Assembly: GCA_965198825.1 (NCBI GenBank)
Contig: CBDAQB010000003.1
Span: forward strand, 186,001 to 250,000
DNA: 64,000 nt
Origin: BOG-908 sp965198825
GTDB lineage: Bacteria; Pseudomonadota; Alphaproteobacteria; Acetobacterales; Acetobacteraceae
Reading direction: 5' to 3'
This document shows positions 57,493 through 64,000 of this stretch, piece by piece; the first letter of the stretch is position 1, and each line of letters opens with the position of its first letter. The position numbers were made by a program, and so were the translations under genes. The notes under the pieces are model-generated. The model did not search any database. It saw only the letters and a list, made by a program, of their open reading frames with translations, and was not told the origin of the DNA.

Positions 57493-59076
57493 CTACGGCC
57501 CGAAAGTAGCCCGAAGCGCCTTCTTATCCAGCTTTCCAACAGAAGTGCGAGCGATAGCCGGCACGAACTCCACCCGCTCGGGCACGGCATATTTCGAGAT
57601 CACGCCTTGCTCGACGCGTTCCATGACATGGGCGCGCAGGCCTTCGGCATCATCTTCGAGCCCCGGCTTGGTAACCACGACGGCAACCGGCCGTTCGCCC
57701 CATCGGATATCGCGCACCCCGATGACGGCGGCTTCCGCGACAGACGGATGCTCGAGCAGGATGTCCTCGAGCTGAATGCTGGAAACCCATTCGCCGCCCG
57801 TCTTCACAACGTCCTTGATGCGGTCGGTGATGCTGAGAAACCCGTGCTCGTCGATCGTGCCGATGTCGCCGGTGTGCATCCAGCCGCCGGCCCACAAAGC
57901 GGCACTGCCGGCCTCGTCGTGCAGGTAGCCTTGCGTCAGCCAGGGAGAGCGTATGACGATTTCGCCCGCGGAGTGTCCGTCGTGCGGAAGTTCGCGGCCA
58001 TTCTGATCGAGGATGCGTATGTCCACCATGGCGCAGGGCCGCCCGGCGCGCGTGCGATAGGTGAGTTCCGTCTCCCCGCCGTCGCGCAAATGCGTAGGCA
58101 CGATCGCGACTGTTGCCATCGGCCCGGTTTCCGACATGCCGTAGCCGGCGAAAATGTCGATACCGCGGTCGAGCGCTGCCTGGGCGAGGGCACGCGGCAG
58201 GGCGGAGCCGCCGATGATCAGCTTCCATCCGTTCAGGTCAACGTCCTTGGCGCCGGCGAGGAACATCTGCAGGATCGTCGGCACGCAATGCGAGAAGGTG
58301 ACTTTTTCGGTCACGAAGAGCTTGACCAGCATCTCCGGCTGGTAACGGCCGGGATACACCTGCTTCAGCCCACGCACGGTGGCGTTGTAAGGGTTTCCCC
58401 AGGCGTGCACATGGAACATCGGCGTCAGCGGCATGTACACGTCGGTGTCGGCGAACGGCAGCATGCCGAGCCCGTTCATCGTGTGCAGCACAAGCTGGCG
58501 GTGCGAATAATACACGCCCTTCGGGTTGCCCGTGGTGCCGGTGGTGTAGAAAGTCGTGGCGCGGGTGTTCTCGTCGAAATCCTCGAACACATGCTTCGGG
58601 TCGCCTTCGGCGAGAAGCGCCTCGTATTCACCGTCCCACTTCACCGCGGCCGGGATCGTGCCGTCGTCGGTGAGGCAGACGAACTTCCGCACCGTGGTCA
58701 GCATCGGCTGGATCGCCTGCAGGAGAGCGGCGAATTCGGTGTTGCAGAATATCACGTCGGCGCGGGCGTGGTTCAGCGTGTAAACGATCTGCTCGGCCGA
58801 TAGCCGCACGTTGACCGTCTGCAGCACGGCGCCGGCCATCGGGACGGCCCAGAAGCATTCGAGATACCGGTTCGTATCCCAGTCCATGACGGCGACCGTC
58901 TCGCCATGCTTGACGCCGAGATTGGCCAACGCGCTGCCAAGGCGGTGCAGACGTTCGCCGAACTCGCGGTAGGTGAACCGCTTCTGGTCGCGGTAGACGA
59001 TCTCCTGGTTGGGGCACTGGCTCAGCGGCGTGATCAGAAGCTGCTTGATGATCAGCGGATACTCGTACGCTCCCAC
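57493..59076 (-). CDS. AMP-forming fatty acyl-CoA synthetase (AlkK-like)
   Basis: A 527-aa acyl-adenylate-forming ligase. The P-loop YTTGTTGNPKGVYYSH lies at about 177-192. FAGYGMSETGPMATV is the A5 motif and GWMHTGDIGTIDEHGFLSIT the A7 motif, followed by DRIKDVVKTGGEWVSS (A8). The C-terminal catalytic Lys lies in TSVGKLDKKALR. It is most like medium/long-chain acyl-CoA ligases such as AlkK. GTG 59076 has GGAGG eight bases upstream; an upstream frame to 59136 is rejected. Confidence 0.93.
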   Translation of the reverse strand: MGAYEYPLIIKQLLITPLSQCPNQEIVYRDQKRFTYREFGERLHRLGSALANLGVKHGETVAVMDWDTNRYLECFWAVPMAGAVLQTVNVRLSAEQIVYTLNHARADVIFCNTEFAALLQAIQPMLTTVRKFVCLTDDGTIPAAVKWDGEYEALLAEGDPKHVFEDFDENTRATTFYTTGTTGNPKGVYYSHRQLVLHTMNGLGMLPFADTDVYMPLTPMFHVHAWGNPYNATVRGLKQVYPGRYQPEMLVKLFVTEKVTFSHCVPTILQMFLAGAKDVDLNGWKLIIGGSALPRALAQAALDRGIDIFAGYGMSETGPMATVAIVPTHLRDGGETELTYRTRAGRPCAMVDIRILDQNGRELPHDGHSAGEIVIRSPWLTQGYLHDEAGSAALWAGGWMHTGDIGTIDEHGFLSITDRIKDVVKTGGEWVSSIQLEDILLEHPSVAEAAVIGVRDIRWGERPVAVVVTKPGLEDDAEGLRAHVMERVEQGVISKYAVPERVEFVPAIARTSVGKLDKKALRATFGP

Positions 59077-59230
59077 GGCGTTTTCCTCCTTGCTCTTGCC
59101 CTGTGGCATAGCGTCTGCAATCAGCGGCGTCACCACCGGCTACCTATCTCAACCCGGAGATCATCCTGAAGCCGATCGACGCCCGCCCGCCGGCGCCTGC
59201 CTCTCGGGCGCGCGGCGCCGCCGCCCTGCC

Positions 59231-59839
59231 ATGTCTCCCAGCATGAGCCGGGGTATGGCTCAATTCATCACCGACTACGCCGACCAGGCCGTCGTGCTCC
59301 CGGTGACGCTCGCGGTGCTGGCCTCGCTCCTGCTGCTCGGCTGGCGCCGCGCGGCGCTTGCCTGGGCGTTCTGCGTCGCGGCAACCCTCGGAACCACACT
59401 CTTCCTGAAGCTGACAGTCATGGCCTGCGGCGTCGGCGAAGGGGTTGGCCTCTCGACCCCAAGCGGACACGCGGCCGGCTCCGCCGTCGTCTACGGCGGG
59501 GCGGCCGCCCTGATGTTCCGCAGCCGATGGCGCGGCACCCTGGCCGCAGGCGTCTTCGCGGCGCTGGTGGGTGCGGCCGTCGGCTTCACCCGCCTGGAAC
59601 TGCACGTGCACACCCTGGCGGACGTCTGCGTCGGCGGTCTCGTCGGCACGCTGGGCGCCATCGCCATGCGTGCGCTCGCCGGCCCGCAGCCGCCTGCCCT
59701 CAACCTGCCGCGCCTCGCGGCGGCGGCGTTTGCCGCGGCCGTCGTCTTCCACGGCCAGCGCCTTGATGCCGAGCCACGCCTGCGCTGGGCGGCTGCCCGG
59801 ATCTGGCCGCTGACGTTGTGCGAGGGAGCTGTGAAGTAG
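59231..59839 (+). CDS. PAP2-type membrane phosphatase
   Basis: A 202-aa membrane protein with PAP2 motifs 2 and 3. PSGH is at residues 77-80 (LSTPSGHAAGS). TRLELHVHTLADV is at about 120-132, with His127 and Asp131. Motif 1 (K-x6-RP) is not intact; only Lys60 is present. Five or six membrane helices are likely. Relatives dephosphorylate phosphatidate or undecaprenyl pyrophosphate. The start is uncertain among ATGs at 59231, 59243 and 59255. Confidence 0.82.
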   Translation: MSPSMSRGMAQFITDYADQAVVLPVTLAVLASLLLLGWRRAALAWAFCVAATLGTTLFLKLTVMACGVGEGVGLSTPSGHAAGSAVVYGGAAALMFRSRWRGTLAAGVFAALVGAAVGFTRLELHVHTLADVCVGGLVGTLGAIAMRALAGPQPPALNLPRLAAAAFAAAVVFHGQRLDAEPRLRWAAARIWPLTLCEGAVK

Positions 59840-59849
59840 GAAGAAAGGT

Positions 59850-59940
59850 CTTCTTTTTTGAAAAAAAGAAGCAAAAAACTTTTACATTGTGGGACCGAGA
59901 TCGCGGAGACGCCCAGCCTAAAGTCGCAAAAGTTTTTTTA
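59850..59940. repeat. AT-rich two-arm element, copy 13, left part (A arm and core)
   Basis: The A arm CTTC-T6-G-A7-GAAG, then GCAAAAAACTTTTAC and the core GGGACCGAGATCGCGG / GCCTAAAGTCG, breaks off in GCAAAAG-T7-A. The matching B arm reappears at 61082-61106, beyond the IS630-type element. The core is nearly identical to that of copy 12. Confidence 0.9.
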
Positions 59941-61079
59941 CCCCGACTCATTGAGTATCCGGCTCCGTCGCCCCTTGCGGCGCGCTGTGTGTTTAGATTC
60001 TCCTTGCGGTCATGCGCGGTGGCTTTCTCACGGCTGAGGAGAGGCAGGTCCTGACCGAGTTGGCTCGGGACGGGCTTGCTGCCCATCGTCTGGCGCGGCG
60101 GGCGAATGCCCTGGTGCTGCTGGACCAGGGGATGAGCCCTATCAAGGTGGCCAAGGTCTTGCTGCTGGACGACGACACCATCCGTGAGTGGCACAAGACC
60201 TTCGAGCAGGACGGCATCGATGGCTTGGTCGGCTTCCATTACGGCGGCCGGCACGCGTTTCTGGCGCCGGCGCAGGAGACCCAGCTCAAGGCCTGGCTGG
60301 AGCGCACCCTGCCGCGCACCACGTGCGAGGTCGGCGCCTATATCGAGCGCCAGTTCGGCGTGACCTATGAGAGCCGCTCTGGGCTGGTCGCCTTGCTGCA
60401 CCGGCTGGGGTTTGAGCACCGCAAGCCCGCGGCGGTGCCGAGCAAGATGGACCCCGACCGTCAGCGCCGGTTCATCGCTGTCTACGAAAAGCTGTTGAAC
60501 AGCCTTCCTGCGAACGAGATGGTGATGTTCGCCGATGCGGTGCATCCGACCTACGGCGCACAGCCCGTCGGCTGCTGGGCGCCAAAGGGCGTGGCGATCG
60601 CCGTGGAGCAGACCACCGGCCGCGAGCACGTCAATATCCAAGGTGCGATCGACCTGCACACCGGCACCACCTGCGTGCTCGAGGTCCCCTCGGTCGACGC
60701 CACCAGCACGATTGCGCTGCTGCAAACCATCGAGGCGCGCTTTCCGGCCAAGCGCCGGATCCACGTCATGCTCGACAATGCGCGCTGCCATCACGCCAAG
60801 CTGGTAAGAGCCTGGCTCGACCGGCGAGACTGCCGAATAAGGCTACATTTCATCCCGCCCTACTGCCCGCATCTGAACCCGATCGAACGATTGTGGCTCG
60901 CGATGCACAAAGCCCTGATCCACAACCGGTGCGCTGCGAACTTCAGGCAATTCCGCGCCCGCGTCCTGACCTTTCTGCGTTACGACGTGCCAAGCCGATG
61001 GGACGTGCTCTGCGACCAAGTCACGGACAACTTCCGCATCCGCGACCCGGGTCGGTTCCGGATTCTCAGGTGAGCGGAG
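59941..61079 (+). mobile_element. IS630-type insertion sequence
   Basis: A 1139-bp element flanked by TA on both sides (59939-59940 and 61080-61081), the target duplication expected for IS630/Tc1-mariner elements. The left end CCCCGACTCATTGAGTATCC and the inverted right end CTCCGCTCACCTGAGAATCC pair imperfectly as terminal inverted repeats. It carries one intact transposase gene and has split AT-rich element copy 13. The intact ORF and preserved ends suggest recent insertion. Confidence 0.9.
60012..61073 (+). CDS. IS630-family transposase
   Basis: A 353-aa transposase. The N-terminal helix-turn-helix (about 22-75, AAHRLARRANALVLLDQGMS) precedes a winged-helix region. The DDE catalytic triad is Asp175 (VMFADAVHP), Asp255 (HVMLDNARCHH) and Glu292 (CPHLNPIERLW). 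All three residues are intact, so it is likely active. It ends 6 bases before the right end of the element. Confidence 0.95.
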   Translation: MRGGFLTAEERQVLTELARDGLAAHRLARRANALVLLDQGMSPIKVAKVLLLDDDTIREWHKTFEQDGIDGLVGFHYGGRHAFLAPAQETQLKAWLERTLPRTTCEVGAYIERQFGVTYESRSGLVALLHRLGFEHRKPAAVPSKMDPDRQRRFIAVYEKLLNSLPANEMVMFADAVHPTYGAQPVGCWAPKGVAIAVEQTTGREHVNIQGAIDLHTGTTCVLEVPSVDATSTIALLQTIEARFPAKRRIHVMLDNARCHHAKLVRAWLDRRDCRIRLHFIPPYCPHLNPIERLWLAMHKALIHNRCAANFRQFRARVLTFLRYDVPSRWDVLCDQVTDNFRIRDPGRFRILR

Positions 61080-61081
61080 TA

Positions 61082-61106
61082 TTGGTTCTTTTTTTCAAAA
61101 AAGAAC
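61082..61106. repeat. AT-rich two-arm element, copy 13, right part (B arm)
   Basis: TTGG followed by the B arm GTTC-T7-C-A6-GAAC, directly to the right of the IS630 target duplication. It completes copy 13. It ends eight bases before the manC stop. Confidence 0.88.
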
Positions 61107-61113
61107 TGCTTCC

Positions 61114-62541
61114 TTAAGCGCGCCCGTAAGTGTCCTCGATCCGAACGATATCGTCCTCGCCAAGATAAGCCCCCGACTGCACCTCTATCAATTCCAAGGG
61201 AATGCGTCCCGGGTTATTCAGCCGGTGCACGCAGCCAAGCGGCAGATAGATGCTCTCGTTTTCCCGCACGAGCACCTCCTCCTCATCGCGCGTCACGATC
61301 GCCGTACCCGCAACGACCACCCAATGCTCCGCGCGATGGAAATGCTTCTGCAGCGAAAGCTTCTCGCCCGGCTTGACCACGATCCGCTTCACCTGGAAGC
61401 GGTCCGCGTTGATCAGCGACTCGTAGAATCCCCACGGCCGGTAGGCGCGGTTGTGCGAGCGCGCCTCGTGCCGTCCCGACGCGCGCAAACGCTCGACGAT
61501 CTTCTTGACGTCCTGCGCACGGTCCCGGTGCATGACGAGCACGGCATCTTCCGTGGTAACCACGATGGTGTCCTTCAGACCGACCACTGCGGTGAGCATG
61601 CCGTCGCTGCGCGCATAGCAATTGGTCGCCGCCTCCAGCAGCACGTCGCCGACGGACACGTTGCCGTCGGCGTCCTTCTCGCCAAGATCCCACAGTGCGC
61701 TCCAGCTCCCGACGTCCGACCAGCCGAGATCGGCCGGCACCACGGCCGCGAGCTTGGTGCGTTCGGCCACGGCATAATCGAGGCTGATGTTCGGGCAGGC
61801 GGAGAAAGCTTCCAGGCCCAGCCTGATAAAATCGAGATCGCTGCTGCGGGTATCGAGCGCGCGCCGCACTGCCGCCAGCACCTCCGGCGCATAGGTCGCC
61901 ATCTCGGTGAGCAAAGTGCGTGCGGTGAACACGAACATGCCCGAATTCCACAAATGCTTTCCGTCTGCGACCAGGCTTGCCGCCGTCGCCGCGTCGGGCT
62001 TTTCCACGAAGCGCTTGACCAGGTGCGCGCCGGGCGCGTCAGGCAGAGCGTCGCCCACTTCCATGTAACCGTAGCCCGTCTCCGCCGAGTTCGGCTTCAT
62101 GCCGAACGTCACGATCCGGCCGGCCTGCGCTGCCGCCACGGCGCGGCCGAGCGCCTCGCCGAGCGCTTCGCTGCGCGTAATGGCGCTATCGGCCGCCATC
62201 ATCCACAGCACGGCGTCCGGCGCCTGCTCGGACACCAGCAGCGCAGCCGCGGCAATGGCGGGAGCGCTGTTCCGGCCGCAGGGCTCCAGCAGGATGCGCG
62301 GGGAGGGGATCTCCGCCTCGCGCAACTGCTCGGCGATCAGGAAGCGATGCTCGTTGTTGCACACGATCACAGGAGGCGCGAAGCTGGCGCCCACGGCGCG
62401 CGCCGCCGTCTCCTGCAGAAGCGTCTGGTCAGACACCAGCGGCCAGAGCTGCTTTGGAAAGCTCTCGCGCGACACTGGCCAAAGCCGCGTCCCCGACCCG
62501 CCGGACAGGATCACCGGAACGATGAGCGACGATCCCGTCAT
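61114..62541 (-). CDS. manC: Mannose-1-phosphate guanylyltransferase / mannose-6-phosphate isomerase
   Basis: A 475-aa bifunctional GDP-mannose pathway enzyme. The nucleotidyltransferase signature is GGSGTRLWPVSRESFPKQ (residues 14-31), with RFVEKPD and GYGYMEVG downstream. The C-terminal cupin has HFHRAEHWVVVAGTAIVTRD and YLPLGCVHRLNNPG, typical of the phosphomannose isomerase domain. It supplies GDP-mannose for exopolysaccharide or LPS. ATG 62541 has GGA upstream; 62577 would add 12 residues. Confidence 0.95.
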   Translation of the reverse strand: MTGSSLIVPVILSGGSGTRLWPVSRESFPKQLWPLVSDQTLLQETAARAVGASFAPPVIVCNNEHRFLIAEQLREAEIPSPRILLEPCGRNSAPAIAAAALLVSEQAPDAVLWMMAADSAITRSEALGEALGRAVAAAQAGRIVTFGMKPNSAETGYGYMEVGDALPDAPGAHLVKRFVEKPDAATAASLVADGKHLWNSGMFVFTARTLLTEMATYAPEVLAAVRRALDTRSSDLDFIRLGLEAFSACPNISLDYAVAERTKLAAVVPADLGWSDVGSWSALWDLGEKDADGNVSVGDVLLEAATNCYARSDGMLTAVVGLKDTIVVTTEDAVLVMHRDRAQDVKKIVERLRASGRHEARSHNRAYRPWGFYESLINADRFQVKRIVVKPGEKLSLQKHFHRAEHWVVVAGTAIVTRDEEEVLVRENESIYLPLGCVHRLNNPGRIPLELIEVQSGAYLGEDDIVRIEDTYGRA

Positions 62542-62673
62542 CGATTTTCCAAAATCTACGGTGACGCCCTGATCCATGCCGGCGTGGTATCCTTACGAAT
62601 GATGATGGTGCCATGCACAACTTGCCAGCATCAGGTGCCGGGGAGCAAGGTAATGCCCTGAAAAGGGCATCTC

Positions 62674-63855
62674 ATGGGTCACATCAACGACATCGGGCGC
62701 GCCATCGCCGAGGCCGCGCAGAGCGCCGAACCAGGGCTCATCGACATCAGGCGGGACCTCCACACCCATCCTGAACTGGCCTTCCAGGAGGTGCGCACCG
62801 CCGGCGTCGTGACGCGCGAACTGCAGCGGCTGGGCATCACCTGCCGCACCGGCGTAGGCGGCCACGGCGTCGTCGGCGAGATCAACGGCGGCCGCCCAGG
62901 CCGCACCATCGCCATACGCGCGGACATGGATGCCTTGCCGATCCTCGAGACCACCGGCCTCGCCTTCAGCAGCGAGAACGAGGGCGTCATGCACGCCTGC
63001 GGGCACGACGTGCACAGCGCCACTCTTCTGGGCGTCGCCGCCATCCTGAAGGGCCTGGCGCCCGAGTTCCCGGGCACCGTGCGCCTGCTCTTCCAGCCCG
63101 CCGAGGAAGTGCTGGGCGGCGCCGGCCCGATGATCGCCGACGGTGCGCTGGACGGCGTGGACATGGCGCTCGGCTTCCACAACCACCCGGAAATTGCCGC
63201 CGGCCGCTTCGCCTTCGTGCGCGGTGCAACCTACGCCGCCTGCGACCGCCTGCGCATCGTGGTGCACGGCGTCTCCGGCCACGCGGCCTACCCGCACACC
63301 ACCATCGACCCGATCGTCATCGCGTCGCAGCTCATCTCCGCCCTGCAAACCGTCGTGTCCCGCGAAGTCGGGCCGCTGGAGCCCTGCGTGGTGACGATCG
63401 GCGCCATCCACGCCGGCACCGTGCACAACATCATCCCCGACAGCTGCGAGCTGCTTGGCACCGTCCGCACCCTGACGGAGAGCCTTCGCGGCCAGGCCGA
63501 AGCAGCGATACGCCGGCTCTGCAAAGGCATGGGCGAGGCGATGCGCGCCCGCATCGAACTGGAGTGGCTCCCCGGCGTGCCGCCCACGATGAACGCCGAA
63601 GACGTGCTTTCACCAAGCGTCGCCGCCGTTTCCCGCCAGCTCGGCGACGTCTTCGTGCCCGCCGAGGCGAGCATGGGCGCCGAGGATTTCGCCCTCATGG
63701 CGGCCAAAGTCCCCAGCTTCGTGCTGCGCGTGGGCTCCGGCGCGCCTGGCCGGCACGACCATCTGCACAACTCCGCCTACCAGCCCGACGAATCCTGCAT
63801 CGCCCTGGGCGCGCAAGCCCTCGCGCGGGCAGCCGTGGACCTGCTCGCCGCATGA
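62674..63855 (+). CDS. M20-family metal-dependent amidohydrolase
   Basis: A 393-aa M20D peptidase of the hippurate hydrolase / N-acyl-amino-acid amidohydrolase group. Metal ligands are expected in HACGHDVHSATLLG (Cys109, His111), PAEEVLGGAGPMI (Glu) and ALGFHNHPEIAAGR (His). The N-terminal LIDIRRDLHTHPELAFQEVR is a family hallmark. It overlaps the panE-like gene by four bases (ATGA). Confidence 0.93.
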   Translation: MGHINDIGRAIAEAAQSAEPGLIDIRRDLHTHPELAFQEVRTAGVVTRELQRLGITCRTGVGGHGVVGEINGGRPGRTIAIRADMDALPILETTGLAFSSENEGVMHACGHDVHSATLLGVAAILKGLAPEFPGTVRLLFQPAEEVLGGAGPMIADGALDGVDMALGFHNHPEIAAGRFAFVRGATYAACDRLRIVVHGVSGHAAYPHTTIDPIVIASQLISALQTVVSREVGPLEPCVVTIGAIHAGTVHNIIPDSCELLGTVRTLTESLRGQAEAAIRRLCKGMGEAMRARIELEWLPGVPPTMNAEDVLSPSVAAVSRQLGDVFVPAEASMGAEDFALMAAKVPSFVLRVGSGAPGRHDHLHNSAYQPDESCIALGAQALARAAVDLLAA

Positions 63856-64000
63856 AGATCTGCGTGTTCGGCGCGGGCGCAGTCGGCGGCAACCTCGCGT
63901 TCCGGCTGGCACGCGCCGGCGCAGACGTGTCCGTGATCGCCCGCGGCGCGCACCTCGCCGCCATGCGCGAGCGCGGGATCACCGTGACCTCACAAGGCCA
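63852..64000 (+). CDS. Ketopantoate reductase-like protein, 3' partial
   Basis: Only the first ~49 residues are in the window. MKICVFGAGAVGGNLAFRLA is the Rossmann motif GxGAxGG of the PanE/ApbA family, and ADVSVIARGAHLAAMRERGI also fits. It would be NADPH-dependent 2-dehydropantoate 2-reductase or a relative. Coupling to an amidohydrolase suggests a catabolic paralogue rather than pantothenate synthesis (inference). Confidence 0.8.
   Translation, partial: MKICVFGAGAVGGNLAFRLARAGADVSVIARGAHLAAMRERGITVTSQG

Noticed and set aside
57379..58803. 474-codon plus-strand open frame opposite the acyl-CoA ligase
   Set aside because: Begins inside an AT-rich element and shows only shadow-like composition; the ligase on the minus strand has all its motifs.
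10598..61106. Repeats considered as a CRISPR array
   Set aside because: The copies are scattered over 50 kb, palindromic and without regular spacers; no cas genes are present.

Overview
The window is chromosomal DNA of a GC-rich alphaproteobacterium. Gene order (secY-adk-rpsM-rpsK-rpoA-rplQ), a CckA-like kinase directly behind flhB, LipB and ATP12-type genes, and alpha-type ribosomal proteins fit the order Rhodospirillales. The AT-rich intergenic repeats make Acetobacteraceae my best guess; that part is inference.

Layout. 1-10513 (+): the lower S10, spc and alpha ribosomal operons from rpsC (cut by the window edge) to rplQ, with secY and adk inside, a hairpin repeat before secY, a candidate internal promoter before rpsM and an intrinsic terminator after rplQ. 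10767-18006: a Lys/His/Met-rich secreted protein, rarA, a pseudouridine synthase, an AsmA-like protein, an ATP12 assembly factor, lipB and tRNA-Leu(GAG). 18147-24817: a flagellar export and basal-body cluster in two divergent arms (fliO-fliP with an unknown gene on minus; flgB-flgC-fliE-fliQ-fliR-flhB on plus), ending in a soluble CckA-like hybrid kinase. 24863-35333: hslO, Thr-rich envelope proteins, cutA, a lipoprotein, a radical SAM protein and the tamA-tamB pair. 35330-41080: a frameshifted small gene, fabD-fabG, a possible sulfotransferase-fold protein, and VOC, GNAT, MaoC and Nudix proteins. 41230-51638: a second hybrid kinase, a lysozyme, a ClpP paralogue, a HigBA-like toxin-antitoxin pair, ATP-grasp, DedA, a phosphatase, infC, and a ParDE-like pair lying between infC and thrS. 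51717-64000: two glycosyltransferases, a TauE-type permease, a hydrolase, an SDR, a TPR protein, an acyl-CoA ligase, a PAP2 phosphatase, an IS630-type element, manC, an M20 amidohydrolase and the start of a panE-like gene.

The most striking non-coding signal is a family of 13 dispersed AT-rich elements of about 100-113 bp. Each full copy has two palindromic arms around a GC-richer core. One arm is always of CTTC/GAAG type and the other of GTTC/GAAC type, and the copies sit mostly between the 3' ends of convergent genes. One copy is split by the IS630-type element. A second, GC-rich hairpin repeat (two copies) precedes secY and thrS. ORFs reading into the AT-rich elements give false N-terminal extensions, so starts were chosen with this in mind.
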